Shown here piece after piece: positions 5,557-6,200 of a DNA stretch of 6,200 nucleotides; positions within the stretch are counted from its first letter, which is position 1; each line of letters opens with the position of its first letter. The position numbers were made by a program, and so were the translations under genes. Origin of the DNA: an uncultured Gemella sp. (GTDB lineage: Bacteria; Bacillota; Bacilli; Staphylococcales; Gemellaceae); the NCBI GenBank assembly GCA_927911695.1, contig CAKMQO010000086.1:1-6200 (forward strand). Direction: 5' to 3'. The notes below the pieces were generated by a model, which was not told the DNA's origin, made no database searches, and saw nothing but the letters and a program-made list of their open reading frames with translations.

Positions 5557-6116
5557 AAATAGAATTTAAAAACTTACTTACAAAAGATCAATATGCGTCA
5601 CTATTCGAAAAATATGACTTAAAAAATTCTGAAGAAATAATAAACAAAAATTTCTACTATGATGATGCAGATGAAAGTTTCAAAAAAATCGGAGCAGCAT
5701 TAAGAATTCGTTATACAAATAAAAAAACAGAAATGACTCTGAAAATAAAAGGCGAAACTCAAAACGTTGAGATAAACGTACCTCTTGATGAAAAATATCC
5801 AAAAGAGCCTACGGTACTCCCGATTTTACCGAATGAAATTATCGCTGAGCTAGAGCGAATGAACGTGAAGATTAAAACACCAATGCTGATTCAAAAAATC
5901 GAGACATTAAGACACGAAATTACTTTAGAAGAAGGCTTATTGGTACTTGATGAGACAACATTTATCAACGATATCGTCGATTATGAATTAGAATTCGAGA
6001 CAAAGGATTACGAAACAGGATTAGTCGCATTCGAGAAATTATTAGAAGAAAACAATATCGACAAAGATCCTGCTAAACCAAAAATAGCAAGAGCTGTTGA
6101 ATATTCAAAACAATAA
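5544..6116 (+). CDS. CYTH domain protein, YjbK-like triphosphate tunnel metalloenzyme
   Basis: A soluble 190-residue protein that is almost entirely one CYTH domain. It shows the defining ExExK motif (Glu5, Glu7, Lys9 in EIEIEFK), NFYYDD (36-41), ALRIR (52-56), TLKIKG (65-70), LDETTF (135-140), DYELEFE (146-152) and the C-terminal KIARAVEY (180-187). These charged strands line the tunnel where a triphosphate and divalent metals bind. Members include inorganic triphosphatases and thiamine-triphosphatase-like enzymes; Bacillus YjbK is the closest type I recognise, and its physiological substrate is uncertain. AAAGGA at 5532-5537 lies 6 bases before the ATG. The start lies inside the end of mnmM (13-base overlap), so translation is probably coupled. 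Length and motifs are complete. Confidence 0.9.
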   Translation: MREIEIEFKNLLTKDQYASLFEKYDLKNSEEIINKNFYYDDADESFKKIGAALRIRYTNKKTEMTLKIKGETQNVEINVPLDEKYPKEPTVLPILPNEIIAELERMNVKIKTPMLIQKIETLRHEITLEEGLLVLDETTFINDIVDYELEFETKDYETGLVAFEKLLEENNIDKDPAKPKIARAVEYSKQ

Positions 6117-6200
6117 AACTAAATAGAGATTTAAGAAACAGCGCTCTGTCAAGTTCGGGGCATGAGGAAAAAATCATACTAGAAATCTAGGCAGCATTTT
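6117..6200 (+). other. 3' flank of the operon with a TACTAG element echoing the upstream leader
   Basis: No gene is seen in these 84 bases. The stretch has GCTCT (6143), TCGGGGCA (6155), CATGAGGAAAAA and ATACTAG (6176-6182). A small hairpin, CTAGA-AA-TCTAG, follows at 6179-6190. The same words occur in the same order in the leader at 3806-3877 with different spacing. No U-tract terminator is visible before the window ends. Confidence 0.4.

Overview
The window is AT-rich DNA from a low-GC Gram-positive bacterium (Bacillota). The gene types (a MnmM/YtqB methyltransferase, a YjbK-like CYTH protein, a YabN-like methylase), the strong AAGGAG ribosome binding sites and the sigma-A style promoters fit a Bacilli genome. 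A Gemella-like or Staphylococcaceae-like host is my best guess, but nothing here proves the genus.

Layout. Positions 1-787 hold the left end of an IS3-family (IS150-group) insertion sequence on the minus strand. Its transposase reading frame is broken in about five places. Next comes a short gap with a rho-independent terminator (814-850). Positions 964-3301 form a minus-strand metal-transport locus. It is transcribed from a near-consensus promoter at 3338-3366. The first ORF (2705-3301) joins a PacL-like/DUF6110-type membrane-anchor segment to an HMA_2-type domain. The second ORF (964-2733) is the body of a P1B-type heavy-metal ATPase. The two ORFs overlap in different frames at a run of seven T residues. 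Removing one T gives a single continuous HMA_2-ATPase protein that matches the usual family layout.

Positions 3302-4036 are a 735-base AT-rich divergent intergenic region. It carries a promoter for each direction, inverted repeats and a degenerate repeat series built around the word TACTAG. Part of that series is echoed at the right edge of the window.

Positions 4037-6116 form a plus-strand operon of three genes. The first is a YabN-like tetrapyrrole-methylase-domain protein. Its frame breaks near 4700, and beyond the break lies a degenerate MazG-like tail lacking catalytic motifs. The second is mnmM, for tRNA wobble-uridine methylation. The third is a CYTH/triphosphate tunnel enzyme that overlaps mnmM by 13 bases.

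The recurring theme is single-base frame breaks, mostly in short A/T runs: several in the transposase, one in the ATPase locus and one in the YabN-like gene. The IS is clearly decayed. The other two breaks could be true mutations, phase-variable or slippage sites, or uncorrected indels in the assembly, and the sequence alone cannot say which.
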